Source: Bog-473 sp963783245
GTDB lineage: Bacteria; Actinomycetota; Acidimicrobiia; Acidimicrobiales; RAAP-2
Reading direction: 5' to 3'
Assembly: GCA_963783245.1 (NCBI GenBank)
Contig: CAWAMS010000007.1
Coordinates: 196,676 to 260,675 of the forward strand
DNA length: 64,000 nucleotides
In this document: positions 11,363-21,132 of the stretch, in pieces
How positions within the stretch are numbered: position 1 is the first letter of the stretch
How the letters are laid out: each line of letters starts with the position of its first letter
Program-made: the position numbers and the translations under genes
The notes under the pieces: model-generated
Seen by the model: the letters and a program-made list of their open reading frames with translations, nothing else
Told to the model about the DNA's origin: nothing
Databases searched by the model: none

Positions 11363-11478
11363 CCCTGAGGGTCGGATCGGCCCCGGGCCGGCGGAGATCG
11401 TCGGATCGCACGGTTTCGGGTTGATCTTCGCCGATGTGGCCGATCACCCCGGTCACGGCCACTAAGTTGGGAAGCACC

Positions 11479-13763
11479 ATGACTCCCGCCGCCGAGGAGC
11501 CCTTGCCTGAGGTTCCGCTCCACCGGGCACTCGGCCTGACCGACGACGAGTTCGAGGCCGTGGGCAAGATCCTCGGGCGGTCACCGAACCATCTGGAGCT
11601 GGCGCTCTACGCCGTCATGTGGAGCGAGCACTGCTCCTACAAGTCGTCCCGCATGCACCTCGAAGCGGCTCCCCACCGAGGGGCCCAAGGTCCTGGTCGG
11701 ACCGGGCGAGAATGCCGGTGTCATCGACGCCGGCGATGGCATCGCCATCGCCATTCGCATCGAGAGCCACAACCACCCCTCGGCGATCGAGCCGTATCAG
11801 GGAGCGGCCACCGGCGTCGGGGGGATCCTGCGTGACATCTTCACCATGGGCGCCCGACCGCTCGCCATCATGGATCCGCTCTTCTTCGGCTCGCCCGACG
11901 ACCCCCGCCAGCGCTGGTTGATGGAGGGCGTGGTCAGCGGCATCTCGGGCTACGGCAACTCGGTCGGCGTGCCCACCGTCGGGGGCGAACTGACCTTCGA
12001 CTCCTGCTACGCCCAGAACCCGTTGGTCAATGTCCTGTGCATGGGGGCGCTCCCGACCGACCGTCTGGTGCTCGGCATCGCCTCGGGCCCGGGCAACCTG
12101 GCCGTGCTTCTCGGCAGCAGCACCGGGCGTGACGGCATCGGCGGCGTGAGCGTCCTGGCCTCAGCCGGGTTTGCCGGCACCGACGACGGCGTGACCGGCA
12201 CGAAGACGGCCGACGACACCAAACGCCCGAGCGTGCAGGTCGGGCGACCCCTTCGAGGAGAAGCGCCTCATCGAGGCCTGCCTGGAGCTCCTGGACAAGA
12301 AGCTCGTCGTGGGCATCCAGGATCTGGGCGGTGCCGGTCTGGCCTGCGCCACCAGCGAGACCGCCGGGCGCGGCGGGGTCGGGATGGACGTGGATGTCAC
12401 CGCCGTCCCACTGCGCGAGGAAGGCATGGAGCCCTGGGAGGTGATGACGAGCGAAAGCCAGGAGCGCATGCTCGCCATCGTCACTCCCGGCTCCTGGGAG
12501 GCGGTGGCCGCAATCTGTGCCAAGTGGGAGGTGCGGGCAACGGTCGTCGGCCGGGTGACGGCGCCCGACCCGGCAGCGGGGGGCCGCTTGCGCATCCGCG
12601 ACGGATTCGACGGTGCGATCCTGGCCGACGTCCCCGCCGCGTCGCTCTCTGACGACGCGCCGCTCTACGATCGCCCGCGTCGCCGAGCCGGCCGCGGTGT
12701 CCTCGCCTCCGGTGGACGCCACCCGAGGACTGCGCCGCGGACCTGTTGGCGCTTCTGCGCTCACCACGTTGGGTCTTTCGCCAGTACGACCACCAACTGT
12801 TCCTGAACACCGTCGTCGGCCCGGGCGGTGACGCTGCGTCTGTTGCGTCTGGCGGGGCCCGGACTCCCGCCGTCCGAACGGGGCGTCGCGGTGACGACGG
12901 ACTCCAACCCGCGGTACTGCGCCCTCGACCCGCGCCTCGGCACGATGCTGACCCTGGCCGAAGGGGTGGCCAATCTGGCGTGTGTCGGTGCGACCGCGGT
13001 GGCGGTCGTCAATTGCCTGAACTTCGGCAATCCCGAACATCCCGAAGTGATGTGGCAGCTCTCGGAGTGCCATCGACGGCATGGCCGAGGCCTGTCGGGC
13101 CCTGTCGCTGCCGGTGATCGGCGGCAACGTCAGCCTCTACAACGAGAGTGGAGGCGCCGACATCGACCCGACCCCCGTGCTCGGCGTGCTCGGCCTCGTC
13201 GATCTCCTCGTCGCCCCGCCGCCGGGCGTGGCCTGGGACGAGGGCGACACGCTCGTCCTGCTCGGCGCCCGCGCCTCGCCCGACGGCTCCTTCCCGCTGG
13301 ACGGTTCCCGTTGGGCCACCGAACGCCGGGCCCATCGGAGCGGCGACACTGCCGGCCATCGATCTGGAACGCCACGCCGCGGTGTGCGCCTTCGTCGCCG
13401 GGCTGGTGGGTGCCATCGTCTCGGGCGATCCTCAGCCGCCGTTGCTGAACGCCGTGCACGATGTGTCGTCGGGCGGCCTGGCCGTCGCCCTCGGGTGAAA
13501 TGGCGGTCGCCAGCGGCACGGGCTGCGCCGTGGCGCTCGACGATCCGTCCGAGCTCTTCACCGAGCTTCCTTCCCGCTTCCTCGTGGCCACGGCCATGCC
13601 CGACGAGCTGTGCCTCCGGGCGGAGACCCTCGGCATCCCGACCCACGTCGTGGGCCGGGCCGGAGGCGACCGGGTCGTGGTGGGGGATCTGCTCGACCTT
13701 CCCCTCGAGGCCCTGCGGGAGGCCCACGACGGGAATCTGGCCCAGTTGCTGGGGGACTCATGA
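11479..13763 (+). CDS. purL: phosphoribosylformylglycinamidine synthase subunit PurL (eight frameshifts)
   Basis: Synthase subunit converting FGAR to FGAM with ammonia from PurQ. Preserved motifs in order are LGRSPNHLELALYAVMWSEH with CSYKSSR, SHNHPSAIEPYQGAATG, MGARPLAIMDPLFFG, SGYGNSVGVPTVGGE, QDLGGAGLACATSE, TSESQERMLAIV, TDSNPRYCALDP, GGNVSLYNE and HDVSSGGLAVAL. Eight +1 shifts lie near 11660, 12243, 12672, 12722, 12825, 13067, 13335 and 13490. Each can be repaired by removing one base from a 2-3 base homopolymer. After removing eight bases the span encodes about 758 residues, the normal length. GGGAAGC precedes ATG 11479. No in-frame stop or motif loss suggests decay. Confidence 0.9.
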
Positions 13764-13773
13764 GGGTGCGGGC

Positions 13774-15237
13774 GTGTGCGAGAATGAGCGCACCGTGAAG
13801 GAAGCCTGCGGTGTCTTCGGTGTCTACGCCCCCGGGCGCAAGGTGGCCAACCTCACCTTCGACGGTCTTTTCGCGCTGCAGCACCGCGGCCAGGAGTCGG
13901 CCGGCATGGCGGTCAGCGACGGCAACACGGTCACCGTGGTCAGGGACATGGGCCTGGTGGCCACCGTCTTCGACGAGCGCACGCTCTCGGGCCTGCACGG
14001 TCATCTGGCCATCGGCCACACGCGGTACTCCACCCACGGGGCATCGGACTGGGACGGCGCGCAGCCCGTGTACCGCCCCGTCGGGCGGGCCGGTTTCGCG
14101 CTCGGGCACAACGGCAATCTGACCAACACCACCGAGCTGGCGGAGAAGGTCGGCATGTTCCCCGGGTCGATCGTCTCGGACAGCGACGTGGTGGCCGAAC
14201 TGTTGGCGCACGCGTTCCCGGAGACCGAGGAGCTCTCCGCTGCGCTGCAGGCCGTCCTGCCCATCGTCGAAGGGGCGTTCTCCTTCGTCCTGATGAACAC
14301 CCAGAAGCTCTTCGGCGTGCGCGATCCCTACGGGTTCCGCCCGCTGTGCCTGGGACGACTCGGTCCGGCCGAGGCGCCCGAAGGCTGGGTCCTCGCATCG
14401 GAGTCGCCCGCCCTCAGCGTGATCGGCGCCACGTTCGTCCGCGAGATCGCCCCGGGGGAGTTGGTGGTGATCGACGAGGACGGGCCGCGCAGCTTGGTCG
14501 TCCCGTGGCTCAAAGAGGTGCAGCCGCGGCTGTGCATCTTCGAGTTCGCCTACATCGCCCGCCCCGACAGCAAGCTCTACGGGCGCGAGGTGCACGCCAC
14601 CCGCTGTCCGCATGGGCGAGCTGTTGGCCGCGCAGGCGCCGGCCGAGGCCGATCTGGTCATGGGCGTGCCCGAGTCCGGTGTGCCGGCGGCGGAAGGATT
14701 CGCCCGGGCCAGCGGCATCCCCTACGGGCAGGGTCTGGTGAAGAACCGCTACATCGGCCGCAGCTTCATCGCCCCCGATCAGCAGGCGCGTGGCGATGCG
14801 GTACGGCGCAAGCTCAATCCCCTGCCCGAGACCATCAACGGCAAGCGCCTGGTCGTGGTGGACGACTCGATCGTGCGCGGCACCACCCAGCGCTCGGTGG
14901 TGCGCATGCTGCGCGAAGCCGGCGCCACCGAGGTGCATCTGCGGATCTCGTCGCCGCCTTGGCGCTGGCCCTGTTTCTACGGCATCGACACACCGTCGAC
15001 CGACGAGCTGTTGGCGGCCAATCACTCCATCGAGGAGATCACGGAGATCCTCGGGGTGGACTCGCTGGCCTACATCAGCGTGGAGAACCTCAAGGCGGCC
15101 ATCGGGGCCGATGGCGGCTTCTGCGACGCCTGCTTCACCGGCGACTATCCGACGGCTCGGTGCCCACGTCGACGCCCGTGCTCTTCACCACGCCGGAGAA
15201 GCCGGTGGCGTATCAAGCTGCGCTTCCCGGAGTCTGA
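13774..15237 (+). CDS. purF: amidophosphoribosyltransferase (two compensating frameshifts)
   Basis: Transfers glutamine amide nitrogen to PRPP, the first step of purine synthesis. The N-terminal nucleophile Cys is in KEACGVFGVYAPG, exposed after removal of a short propeptide. LQHRGQESAGMA, GHTRYSTHG and GHNGNLTNT follow. The PRPP site is VVVDDSIVRGTTQ near residue 365. A +1 shift occurs near 14609 (before RMGELLAAQAP) and a -1 shift near 15157 (before SVPTSTPVLFTTPEKP), so total length stays a multiple of three (487 codons). GTG 13774 is chosen because GAGGG ends seven bases upstream; GTG 13795 is the alternative. It starts ten bases after the purL stop. Confidence 0.92.
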   Translation: MCENERTVKEACGVFGVYAPGRKVANLTFDGLFALQHRGQESAGMAVSDGNTVTVVRDMGLVATVFDERTLSGLHGHLAIGHTRYSTHGASDWDGAQPVYRPVGRAGFALGHNGNLTNTTELAEKVGMFPGSIVSDSDVVAELLAHAFPETEELSAALQAVLPIVEGAFSFVLMNTQKLFGVRDPYGFRPLCLGRLGPAEAPEGWVLASESPALSVIGATFVREIAPGELVVIDEDGPRSLVVPWLKEVQPRLCIFEFAYIARPDSKLYGREVHATRCPHGRAVGRAGAGRGRSGHGRARVRCAGGGRIRPGQRHPLRAGSGEEPLHRPQLHRPRSAGAWRCGTAQAQSPARDHQRQAPGRGGRLDRARHHPALGGAHAARSRRHRGASADLVAALALALFLRHRHTVDRRAVGGQSLHRGDHGDPRGGLAGLHQRGEPQGGHRGRWRLLRRLLHRRLSDGSVPTSTPVLFTTPEKPVAYQAALPGV

Positions 15238-15241
15238 CGGC

Positions 15242-16325
15242 GTGGCCGGGGGCGGCGCCCGAGGGTCCGGCCCCGCGGTGACCGCGGGAGCCACGTATGC
15301 CGGAGCGGGCGTCGACATCGGCGCCGGCGACCTGGCGGTGGAGAAGATGAAGGGCCTGGTGCCGGGGATCGGCGGCTTCGGGGCGCAGTTCCCATTCGAC
15401 ACGTCCCGTTTCACCGATCCCGTGCTGGTGTCGTCGACCGATGGGGTGGGGACCAAGCTCACCGTGGCCCAGGCCACCGGCCGTTACGGCACCGTCGGTA
15501 TCGATCTGGTGGCCATGTGCGTCGACGACCTTGTCTGCCTCGGGGCCGAGCCTCTCTTCATGCTCGACTACATCGCAACCGGGAAGGTGGACCCGGAGCG
15601 GATCGCCACCGTGGTGGAAGGTATCGGTGACGGCTGCCGCCAGGCGGGATGTGTGCTGATCGGCGGCGAGACGGCGGAACACCCCGGGGTGATGGCACCC
15701 GACGACCTCGACATCGCAGGCTTCGCCGTCGGCGCGGTGGATCGGGACCGGATGCTCGGGCCCGAGCGCGTCGGCAGCGGGCGACGCCATCATCGGGATT
15801 CCGTCCCCGGGCCTGCGCTCCAACGGCTACACCCTGGCGCGCCACGTCCTGTTGGAGCGGGCCGGGCGGAGCCTGGGCGACCCGGCCTGGGAAGGGGCCA
15901 CCCACACCGTGGCCGACGAACTGCTGCGCCCCTCGGTGATCTACACGCCCGGCGGTGCTCGCGGTACGGGCCGCGCTCAGTGCGGGCGGCGGAGATGGCA
16001 GCGCCGCCGGACGGGTTGCATGCATGCGCCCACATCACCGGCGGCGGCATCGTCGGCAACCTCCCACGCGCCCTCCCTGAGGGCTTCGGGGCGGTGCTCG
16101 AACGCGCCGTCGTGGGTCGAGCCGCGCATTTTCGCCGAGATCCAACGGCTGGGATCGGTCGACGAGACCGAGATGGATCGTGTCTTCAACCGGGGCGTGG
16201 GCATGGCGCTCGTGGTGGCCGGGACTGCGGTCGACGCGGCGCTGGCCGCGCTGACGCGGGCCGGCAGCCCCTCGCGCGTCATCGGCACCGTCGTCGCCGG
16301 GCCGCACAGCGTGGTGATCCGATGA
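15242..16325 (+). CDS. purM: phosphoribosylformylglycinamidine cyclo-ligase (four frameshifts)
   Basis: AIR synthetase, closing the imidazole ring. Motifs are TYAGAGVDIGAGD at the N-terminus, SSTDGVGTKLTVA, MCVDDLVCLGAEPLFMLDY, GGETAEHPGVM, SPGLRSNGYTLAR, HITGGGIVGNLPRALPEG and IFAEIQRLG, followed by FNRGVGMALVV. Four +1 shifts are near 15780, 15953, 15990 and 16115. Three sit in runs of G that are one base too long, and the last is in GTGGGTC. Removing four bases gives about 359 residues. GTG 15242 follows the purF stop by four bases. The stop overlaps pyrE (ATGA). Confidence 0.9.
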
Positions 16326-16882
16326 GCGGAGCCGACGACTTTCCCGCGTTGCGCGCCCACCTCTTGGAGCACTCGGTGCGGCGGGGTGACTTCGTTCTCA
16401 AGTCCGGTCGCCGCAGCAGCTGGTTCATCGATTCCAAGCAGACGGTGTGCCGCCCCGAAGCCATGCTGCTCGTCGCCGATGCGGTGCTCTCGGTCACCCC
16501 CCCGGAGGCCACCGCGATCGGCGGGTTGACCATGGGGGCCGACCCCGTGGCCTTCGTGACCGCCGGTGTCGCCGCCACCCGGGGCCGCTTGCTCAAGGCG
16601 TTCAGCGTGCGCAAGGAGGTGAAGGACCACGGCGGCGGCGGCCGCATCGCCGGCGCCTTGGACCCGGGCGACAAGGTGGTCGTCACCGAGGACACGGTGA
16701 CGCGTGGGACGTCGTTGCTCGAGGCGGCCTTGGCCATTCGGGAGGCCGGGGCCGATCCGGTCCTCCTGGTGGCCATCGTCGATCGCGGGGGAACCGCGCA
16801 GGCCATGGCCGCCGAAGAGGGACTTACGTTCCGCGCCATCCTCACCGCGCCCGATCTGGGCTTCGACTACGAAGGCGCCTGA
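16322..16882 (+). CDS. pyrE: orotate phosphoribosyltransferase
   Basis: Forms OMP from orotate and PRPP in pyrimidine synthesis. It has 186 residues and is intact. The N-terminus has the GDFVLKSGRRSSWFIDSK segment typical of the family. KEVKDHGGGGRIAG is the flexible catalytic loop region, and VVVTEDTVTRGTSLLEA near residue 120 is the PRPP-binding motif. Its ATG overlaps the purM stop. It is the last gene of the + strand run; a convergent gene ends 50 bases downstream. Confidence 0.95.
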   Translation: MSGADDFPALRAHLLEHSVRRGDFVLKSGRRSSWFIDSKQTVCRPEAMLLVADAVLSVTPPEATAIGGLTMGADPVAFVTAGVAATRGRLLKAFSVRKEVKDHGGGGRIAGALDPGDKVVVTEDTVTRGTSLLEAALAIREAGADPVLLVAIVDRGGTAQAMAAEEGLTFRAILTAPDLGFDYEGA

Positions 16883-16932
16883 CGAGCAGGCACGAACGGC
16901 CACCGGAAAACGAAACGTCGTGGGTTGTGCGA

Positions 16933-18006
16933 TCAGGACCTCCCGACTCGGCTGAAGGCGCGGAAGAGATCGGCCCGCCATTCCGAAAGATCGGCATAAC
17001 GCGCAGCCGGTGTCTTGCCGAGCCGGACGAGAACGAGGTCGTACGCGGGGCAGATCGTAATCGACTGCCCTTCGTAGCCTGAGGCGCGGAAGCTCCCGAG
17101 CGTGTCGCCTGCGCAGCCCCACCAGTGGGCGCCATACGGACCGTCGACGGGATCGTCCGACTCGATGGTGCGGCCGTAGTCCACCCAGCCTTCGGGAAGC
17201 AGGCGCGCATCCTCCCAGATGCCGTCGCGCAGGTACAGCAACCCGAAGCGGGCGAAGTCGCGTGCCGTCGCCCTCACGTAGGAGGAGGCGACCCACGTGC
17301 CGGCCGCATCGAACTTGGGCACGGCGCTCCGCATGCCGAGGGGCTCGAAAAGGCGTTCGCGTAGGTAGTGCCCGTACGCCCCGTGGTCGCTTTCCAATGC
17401 CCGGGCCACGATCGCCGAGATGATGTTGGACGTCCCCGAGGAGTAGTTGAAGCGTTCCCCGGGAGGGGCCGCCAGCCGATGGTCAGCGGCGAAGTGGGCC
17501 ATATCGTCCCGTCCGGCGCCGAAGAGCATCTCGATGACGTCGGAGGCCCGCGCGTCGACGTAGTCCTCCACGAAATCGAGACCGTCGCGCATGGCCAACA
17601 GGTGGCGCAGCGTGATCGCATGGCGCGGGTCGTCGCGGTCGGCCCACTCCGGGACATGCACAGGAGCATCGAGGTCGAGCAGGCCGTCGCCGACGACGAG
17701 CCCGACCAAAGCGTGCAGGATCGACTTGGCCATCGACCAACTGAGGAAGGGTGTCTGCTGCGTCACTCGCTCGGGCGGACGGTCGAAATGCTCGAGCTCG
17801 CCCTGATAACGCTCGGCGACCACGTTGCCCCGATGGACTACCACCACGGCATGGGTCGTCGCCAACGGCCCGGAGTCGTCGCAGACGCGATCGAGCAGCA
17901 TCGCGAGCTCGGCACCGACGTCTTCGGGTGGGTCGCCGTGCGGCCACTCGATGGTCGGCCACGGCACGCCCTCGGGTTGCGCGGGGAGCGGGACCAGCGG
18001 CATCAC
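16933..18006 (-). CDS. serine hydrolase, beta-lactamase class C / esterase family
   Basis: 357 residues, probably cytoplasmic as no signal peptide is visible. The SxxK nucleophile motif is in FLSWSMAKSILHALVG near residue 93. The second motif is FNYSSGTSNIIS near residue 190, with Tyr as general base. HWWGCAGD lies near residue 290 where the third motif is expected. Such CubicO-type proteins act on small esters or peptides; the substrate cannot be told. It is tail-to-tail with pyrE, and 27 bases separate it from the upstream DUF1028 gene on the same strand. Confidence 0.88.
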   Translation of the reverse strand: MMPLVPLPAQPEGVPWPTIEWPHGDPPEDVGAELAMLLDRVCDDSGPLATTHAVVVVHRGNVVAERYQGELEHFDRPPERVTQQTPFLSWSMAKSILHALVGLVVGDGLLDLDAPVHVPEWADRDDPRHAITLRHLLAMRDGLDFVEDYVDARASDVIEMLFGAGRDDMAHFAADHRLAAPPGERFNYSSGTSNIISAIVARALESDHGAYGHYLRERLFEPLGMRSAVPKFDAAGTWVASSYVRATARDFARFGLLYLRDGIWEDARLLPEGWVDYGRTIESDDPVDGPYGAHWWGCAGDTLGSFRASGYEGQSITICPAYDLVLVRLGKTPAARYADLSEWRADLFRAFSRVGRS

Positions 18007-18033
18007 ACGCGGCCGCTTACGTGCGCACGCATC

Positions 18034-18936
18034 TCACGCGCGACCCAACAGGACATCGAGGTCCAGGCCCTCGGGCCCGGCCACGAGGCCGCGGTCGATG
18101 AGCGCACGCAGGATGCCCTCCCACGACGGCCGGAGCGCTACGAGCTTGTGCACCTCGGTGGCGGCGTCGGCCATCCGACCCATGCCGATCAGCGCGGCGA
18201 TGGAACTGAAGAGGAGGTTGCCGTCGTCGGGGAGAAGTGCCAGTCCCGCGTGCGATGCGGCAAGTGCGCCGGCGGGGTCGCCCCGCATGAGCGCTTCTTC
18301 GGCCACCGCGTGGCGGTGGTAGGCCTCGGCCACCCGGGTCAAGCGGGCCAGCTCGGGCAGCGGATCGTCGTGGTGGTCGATCCGCACGTCGGTCAGCACG
18401 CCCTGCCACGGGTGCGCGTGCCGAGTGCCTTCGACCACGATGAGGGCTGCCGACATCCGCCCCCGGGCATCGCCCCCCATGCCCTCGGCCGCCGCGAGTG
18501 CAGCCAGCATGCGCTCAGCCAACGACCCGGTCGCCGACTCGAAAGCAGCTGCCATGGCCTCGCAGACGCCGTCGCCGGCCATCATGTTGGCCTGGGCCGC
18601 GTAGCCGTCGCCCACGGCATGCCCGACATGGTCGATGCAGAAGGAGCCCGTGAAGGACGCCACCTCGCCGGATGCGCTGACAACGCCGACCTGGCGTAGC
18701 TCGCGCCTTTCATCGGCCTCCCGTACGCGCGCCAGCGCGTCGGCGGCTCCGGATCCGTCGGCGAGCAGATCGAGGCAGCGCGGGCCGTAGCCGGGATCGA
18801 CCATCGACTGGGTGGCGACGGCGCCCACGCCGGCCCGGGCCCACGTCAACACCGCGCCCAGCGCGAAGTAGCAGCTCTGCGCGGCCACACCCAGTTGGCC
18901 GGTGGCCGCATCGCGGGCGACGATGGAATAGGTCAT
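18034..18936 (-). CDS. DUF1028 family protein (putative Ntn-hydrolase)
   Basis: 300 residues. The N-terminal MTYSIVARDAATGQLGVAAQ and GAVATQSMVDPGYG are the characteristic start of DUF1028, which resembles Ntn hydrolases. GMGGDARGRMSAALIVVEG near residue 152 is also typical. The last 100 residues are helical with a TPR-like pattern (HRHAVAEEALMRGDPAGALA). Members are found in metabolic clusters and are often annotated as putative peptidases or pterin-related; the activity is not established. It is ten bases downstream of the alpha/beta hydrolase gene and likely co-transcribed. Confidence 0.82.
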   Translation of the reverse strand: MTYSIVARDAATGQLGVAAQSCYFALGAVLTWARAGVGAVATQSMVDPGYGPRCLDLLADGSGAADALARVREADERRELRQVGVVSASGEVASFTGSFCIDHVGHAVGDGYAAQANMMAGDGVCEAMAAAFESATGSLAERMLAALAAAEGMGGDARGRMSAALIVVEGTRHAHPWQGVLTDVRIDHHDDPLPELARLTRVAEAYHRHAVAEEALMRGDPAGALAASHAGLALLPDDGNLLFSSIAALIGMGRMADAATEVHKLVALRPSWEGILRALIDRGLVAGPEGLDLDVLLGRA

Positions 18937-18946
18937 TCTGCGTTCG

Positions 18947-19946
18947 TCACCCGGCGGCGGTGAGGAACTCCAGCAGGGCTGCGTTGGTCTCGTCGGGCTT
19001 CTCCTGCTGCACCCAGTGCCCGGCGCCCTCGACGACGGTCGTGCTGCGGAAGTCGGGGAGCACGCGGGCCATGGTGTCGGCTGCGCCCGGCATCATGGTG
19101 TTGACGGGGTCGAGCGCGCCGGTAAGGAATCCCACGGGCATGGTGAAGATCGTGGGCTCGATGCGGTGACTCCGCTCCCAGTTGGCGTTCATGTTCCGGT
19201 AGTAGCTGACGGGACCGAAGAAGCCGCTCTGGTCGAACGCGGCCGCATAGACGTCGACGTCGGCCTCGGTGAGCCAGGCTGGGAGCTCCGCGGGTGCGGG
19301 GGCAAGGGTGTCGACGAACCGGGTGCCGTCGGCGGGGGCGTCGGCAAGCGCCCGGTGGCCGCCGGTCATGCCCTCACCACTGGCCGAGTACAGCATGGTG
19401 CGCAGGAAATGACGCGGGTCGGCCTCGAATTCGGCCTCGGCGATGCCCACCGGTTGGAAGTAGAGGATGTAGAAGAACTTGCCCGCGAAGATCTTCTCGA
19501 AGATGTCGATCGGCGGGACCGGTGGATTGGTGTACGGGACGCTCATGTTGAAGAGGGAGGACATCCGTGTGGGATGCAACCGTCCCATCTCCCACACCAC
19601 GATGGCACCCCAGTCGTGCCCGACGAACGCTGCCTGCTCGTAGCCGAAATGGTCGAGCAGCCCGCACAGGTCGGCGGTCAGGTTGTCCGCGCCGTACTGC
19701 GTCGACCTCGGTGGGGCGGCTGCTCCCCCCGTAGCCCCGCAGGTCGGGCGCGATGGCGCGGTACCCGGCACGGCCGAGTGCCCGCAGTTGGTGGCGCCAC
19801 GAATACCAGAGCTCAGGGAAGCCATGGCAGAGGACGACGGGTGGCCCGTCGGCCGGGCCGGCGGTGACCACATGGAGCTCGATCCCGTTCGTCGCGATCT
19901 GCTCGTGCCCGAAGCCGGACCCGTCGAACCCAGGGGTGTCAGGCAT
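18947..19946 (-). CDS. alpha/beta hydrolase, epoxide-hydrolase-like (one frameshift)
   Basis: The reconstructed product is about 332 residues. The oxyanion motif HGFPELWYSWRHQL is near residue 37 and DLRGYGGSS follows. After the break come FVGHDWGAIVVWEMG, with Asp nucleophile in GHDWG as in epoxide hydrolases, and SYYRNMNANWERS, then GALDPVN with the acid and GAGHWVQQEKPDE with the His. The +1 shift lies near 19700-19725, beside runs of six G and four C. ATG 19946 overlaps the end of the LLM gene by eight bases, so it probably belongs to the LLM/alcohol dehydrogenase operon. Confidence 0.85.
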
Positions 19947-21132
19947 CGGCGGACCTGCTCGCCTTCTCTTCCTGGTGCTTCTGAATGGCGGACATGACGG
20001 CGTTTCCCGCCGCACCGATGAATTCGGGGCGGTTCTCGGCCGCCCAGTCGCGGCTGGCGGTCAGCGTGCGAGACGAGTCCTGGAACTCCGGTGCCACGTA
20101 CCGGGCGAAGAGCTCGTAGGAGTGTCGGGTCGCCGCGGTGTCCGCCCACTCGTGGGCCATGAGGAGGAACGAGCCGAAGCCCTTCGACTGGGCCCGGAGA
20201 CGTTCGATCTGGGCGATGGCGTCCTCGACCGTGCCGATGACGGCGAAGCCCGAGGCGATGAGCGCCTCGACGAGCGTCTCGAAGTTGGCCGTGTCCGGCG
20301 CCAGCGGCAGGGCCGCCACCCGCTGGAAGTAGTCGACCCACTGTGCGAGGCCGAAGGCCACGTCCTGGACGGCCTGTTCCTTGGTGTCGGCGATGTGCAT
20401 CGGTCCGACGAGGCGCCATCTGGAACGGTCGACCGTCGTGTTGAACTCGGCTGCCCGCTCCTCCATGACGTCCCAGTGGGCGCCGAGGATGTCGAATCCA
20501 CCGGCTGCCGACGTGGCACCGATCGAGAGCAGGCTGCAGCCGAACCGGCCCGCGGTGCGCGGGCCGGCGGGGGAGACCTGGGCCGCCACCGCCACCTCGG
20601 GGTAGGGGCGCTGGTACGGGCGCATCTGCAGGCGGGCGCCGACCAGTCTGAACCACTCAGTCTCCATCGTGACCGGCTCCGTGCCCTCGAGCAGGCGCAG
20701 CATCGCCTCGAGCCCCTCCTCCATCATGTCGCGTTGCTTCGCCGGGTCGATGCCCATCATGAAGGCATCCGAAGGCAGGGCCCCCGGCCCGACGCCGATC
20801 ATCAGCCGTCCGCGCGTCAGGTGGTCCAACAGCACCAGGCGGTCGGCCAGCATGAACGGATGGTGATACGGCAATGACGACACGCCGGTGCCGAGACGGA
20901 TGTGCCTGGTGCGTTGGGCCGCGGCGGCGATGAAGACCTCGGGGGAGGCGATGATCTCGTATCCAGCCGAATGGTGCTCGCCGAACCAGGCCTCATCGAA
21001 CCCGAGCTGATCCAGATGCTCAATCAGCTGCAGATCGCGCTCGAGGGCCAGCGTCGGGTTCTGGCCGACAGGATGGAACGGGGCCAGGAAGATGCCGAAC
21101 TGCAGGCGATCTCCCGCATCGATGGTCGTCAT
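19939..21132 (-). CDS. LLM-class flavin-dependent oxidoreductase
   Basis: 397 residues of the bacterial luciferase-like superfamily (FMN or F420 TIM barrel). Typical features are GIFLAPFHPVGQNP near the N-terminus, DEAWFGEHHSAGYEI near residue 47, RLGTGVSSLPYHHPFMLADR near residue 78 and GRLMIGVGPGALPSDAFMMG near residue 110. It has luxA-like length. Members oxidise alkanes, sulfonates or terpenoids, or cofactor-dependent substrates; which applies here is unknown. The ATG overlaps the stop of the upstream dehydrogenase by four bases. Confidence 0.9.
   Translation of the reverse strand: MTTIDAGDRLQFGIFLAPFHPVGQNPTLALERDLQLIEHLDQLGFDEAWFGEHHSAGYEIIASPEVFIAAAAQRTRHIRLGTGVSSLPYHHPFMLADRLVLLDHLTRGRLMIGVGPGALPSDAFMMGIDPAKQRDMMEEGLEAMLRLLEGTEPVTMETEWFRLVGARLQMRPYQRPYPEVAVAAQVSPAGPRTAGRFGCSLLSIGATSAAGGFDILGAHWDVMEERAAEFNTTVDRSRWRLVGPMHIADTKEQAVQDVAFGLAQWVDYFQRVAALPLAPDTANFETLVEALIASGFAVIGTVEDAIAQIERLRAQSKGFGSFLLMAHEWADTAATRHSYELFARYVAPEFQDSSRTLTASRDWAAENRPEFIGAAGNAVMSAIQKHQEEKASRSADA

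Noticed and set aside
13081..15237. A purL-purF fused polypeptide in one frame
   Set aside because: It arises only because frameshifts bring part of purL into the purF frame; purL has its own stop at 13763 and purF its own start.
14612..16882. A 756-residue purF-purM-pyrE fusion
   Set aside because: Frameshifts remove the purF and purM stops from this frame. Family boundaries and the ATGA and GTG starts show three genes.
18947..20656. A 569-residue hydrolase with a long Arg/Pro-rich N-terminus
   Set aside because: The extension is antisense or off-frame to the LLM gene; the true N-terminus with HGFPELW is in the neighbouring frame from 19946.
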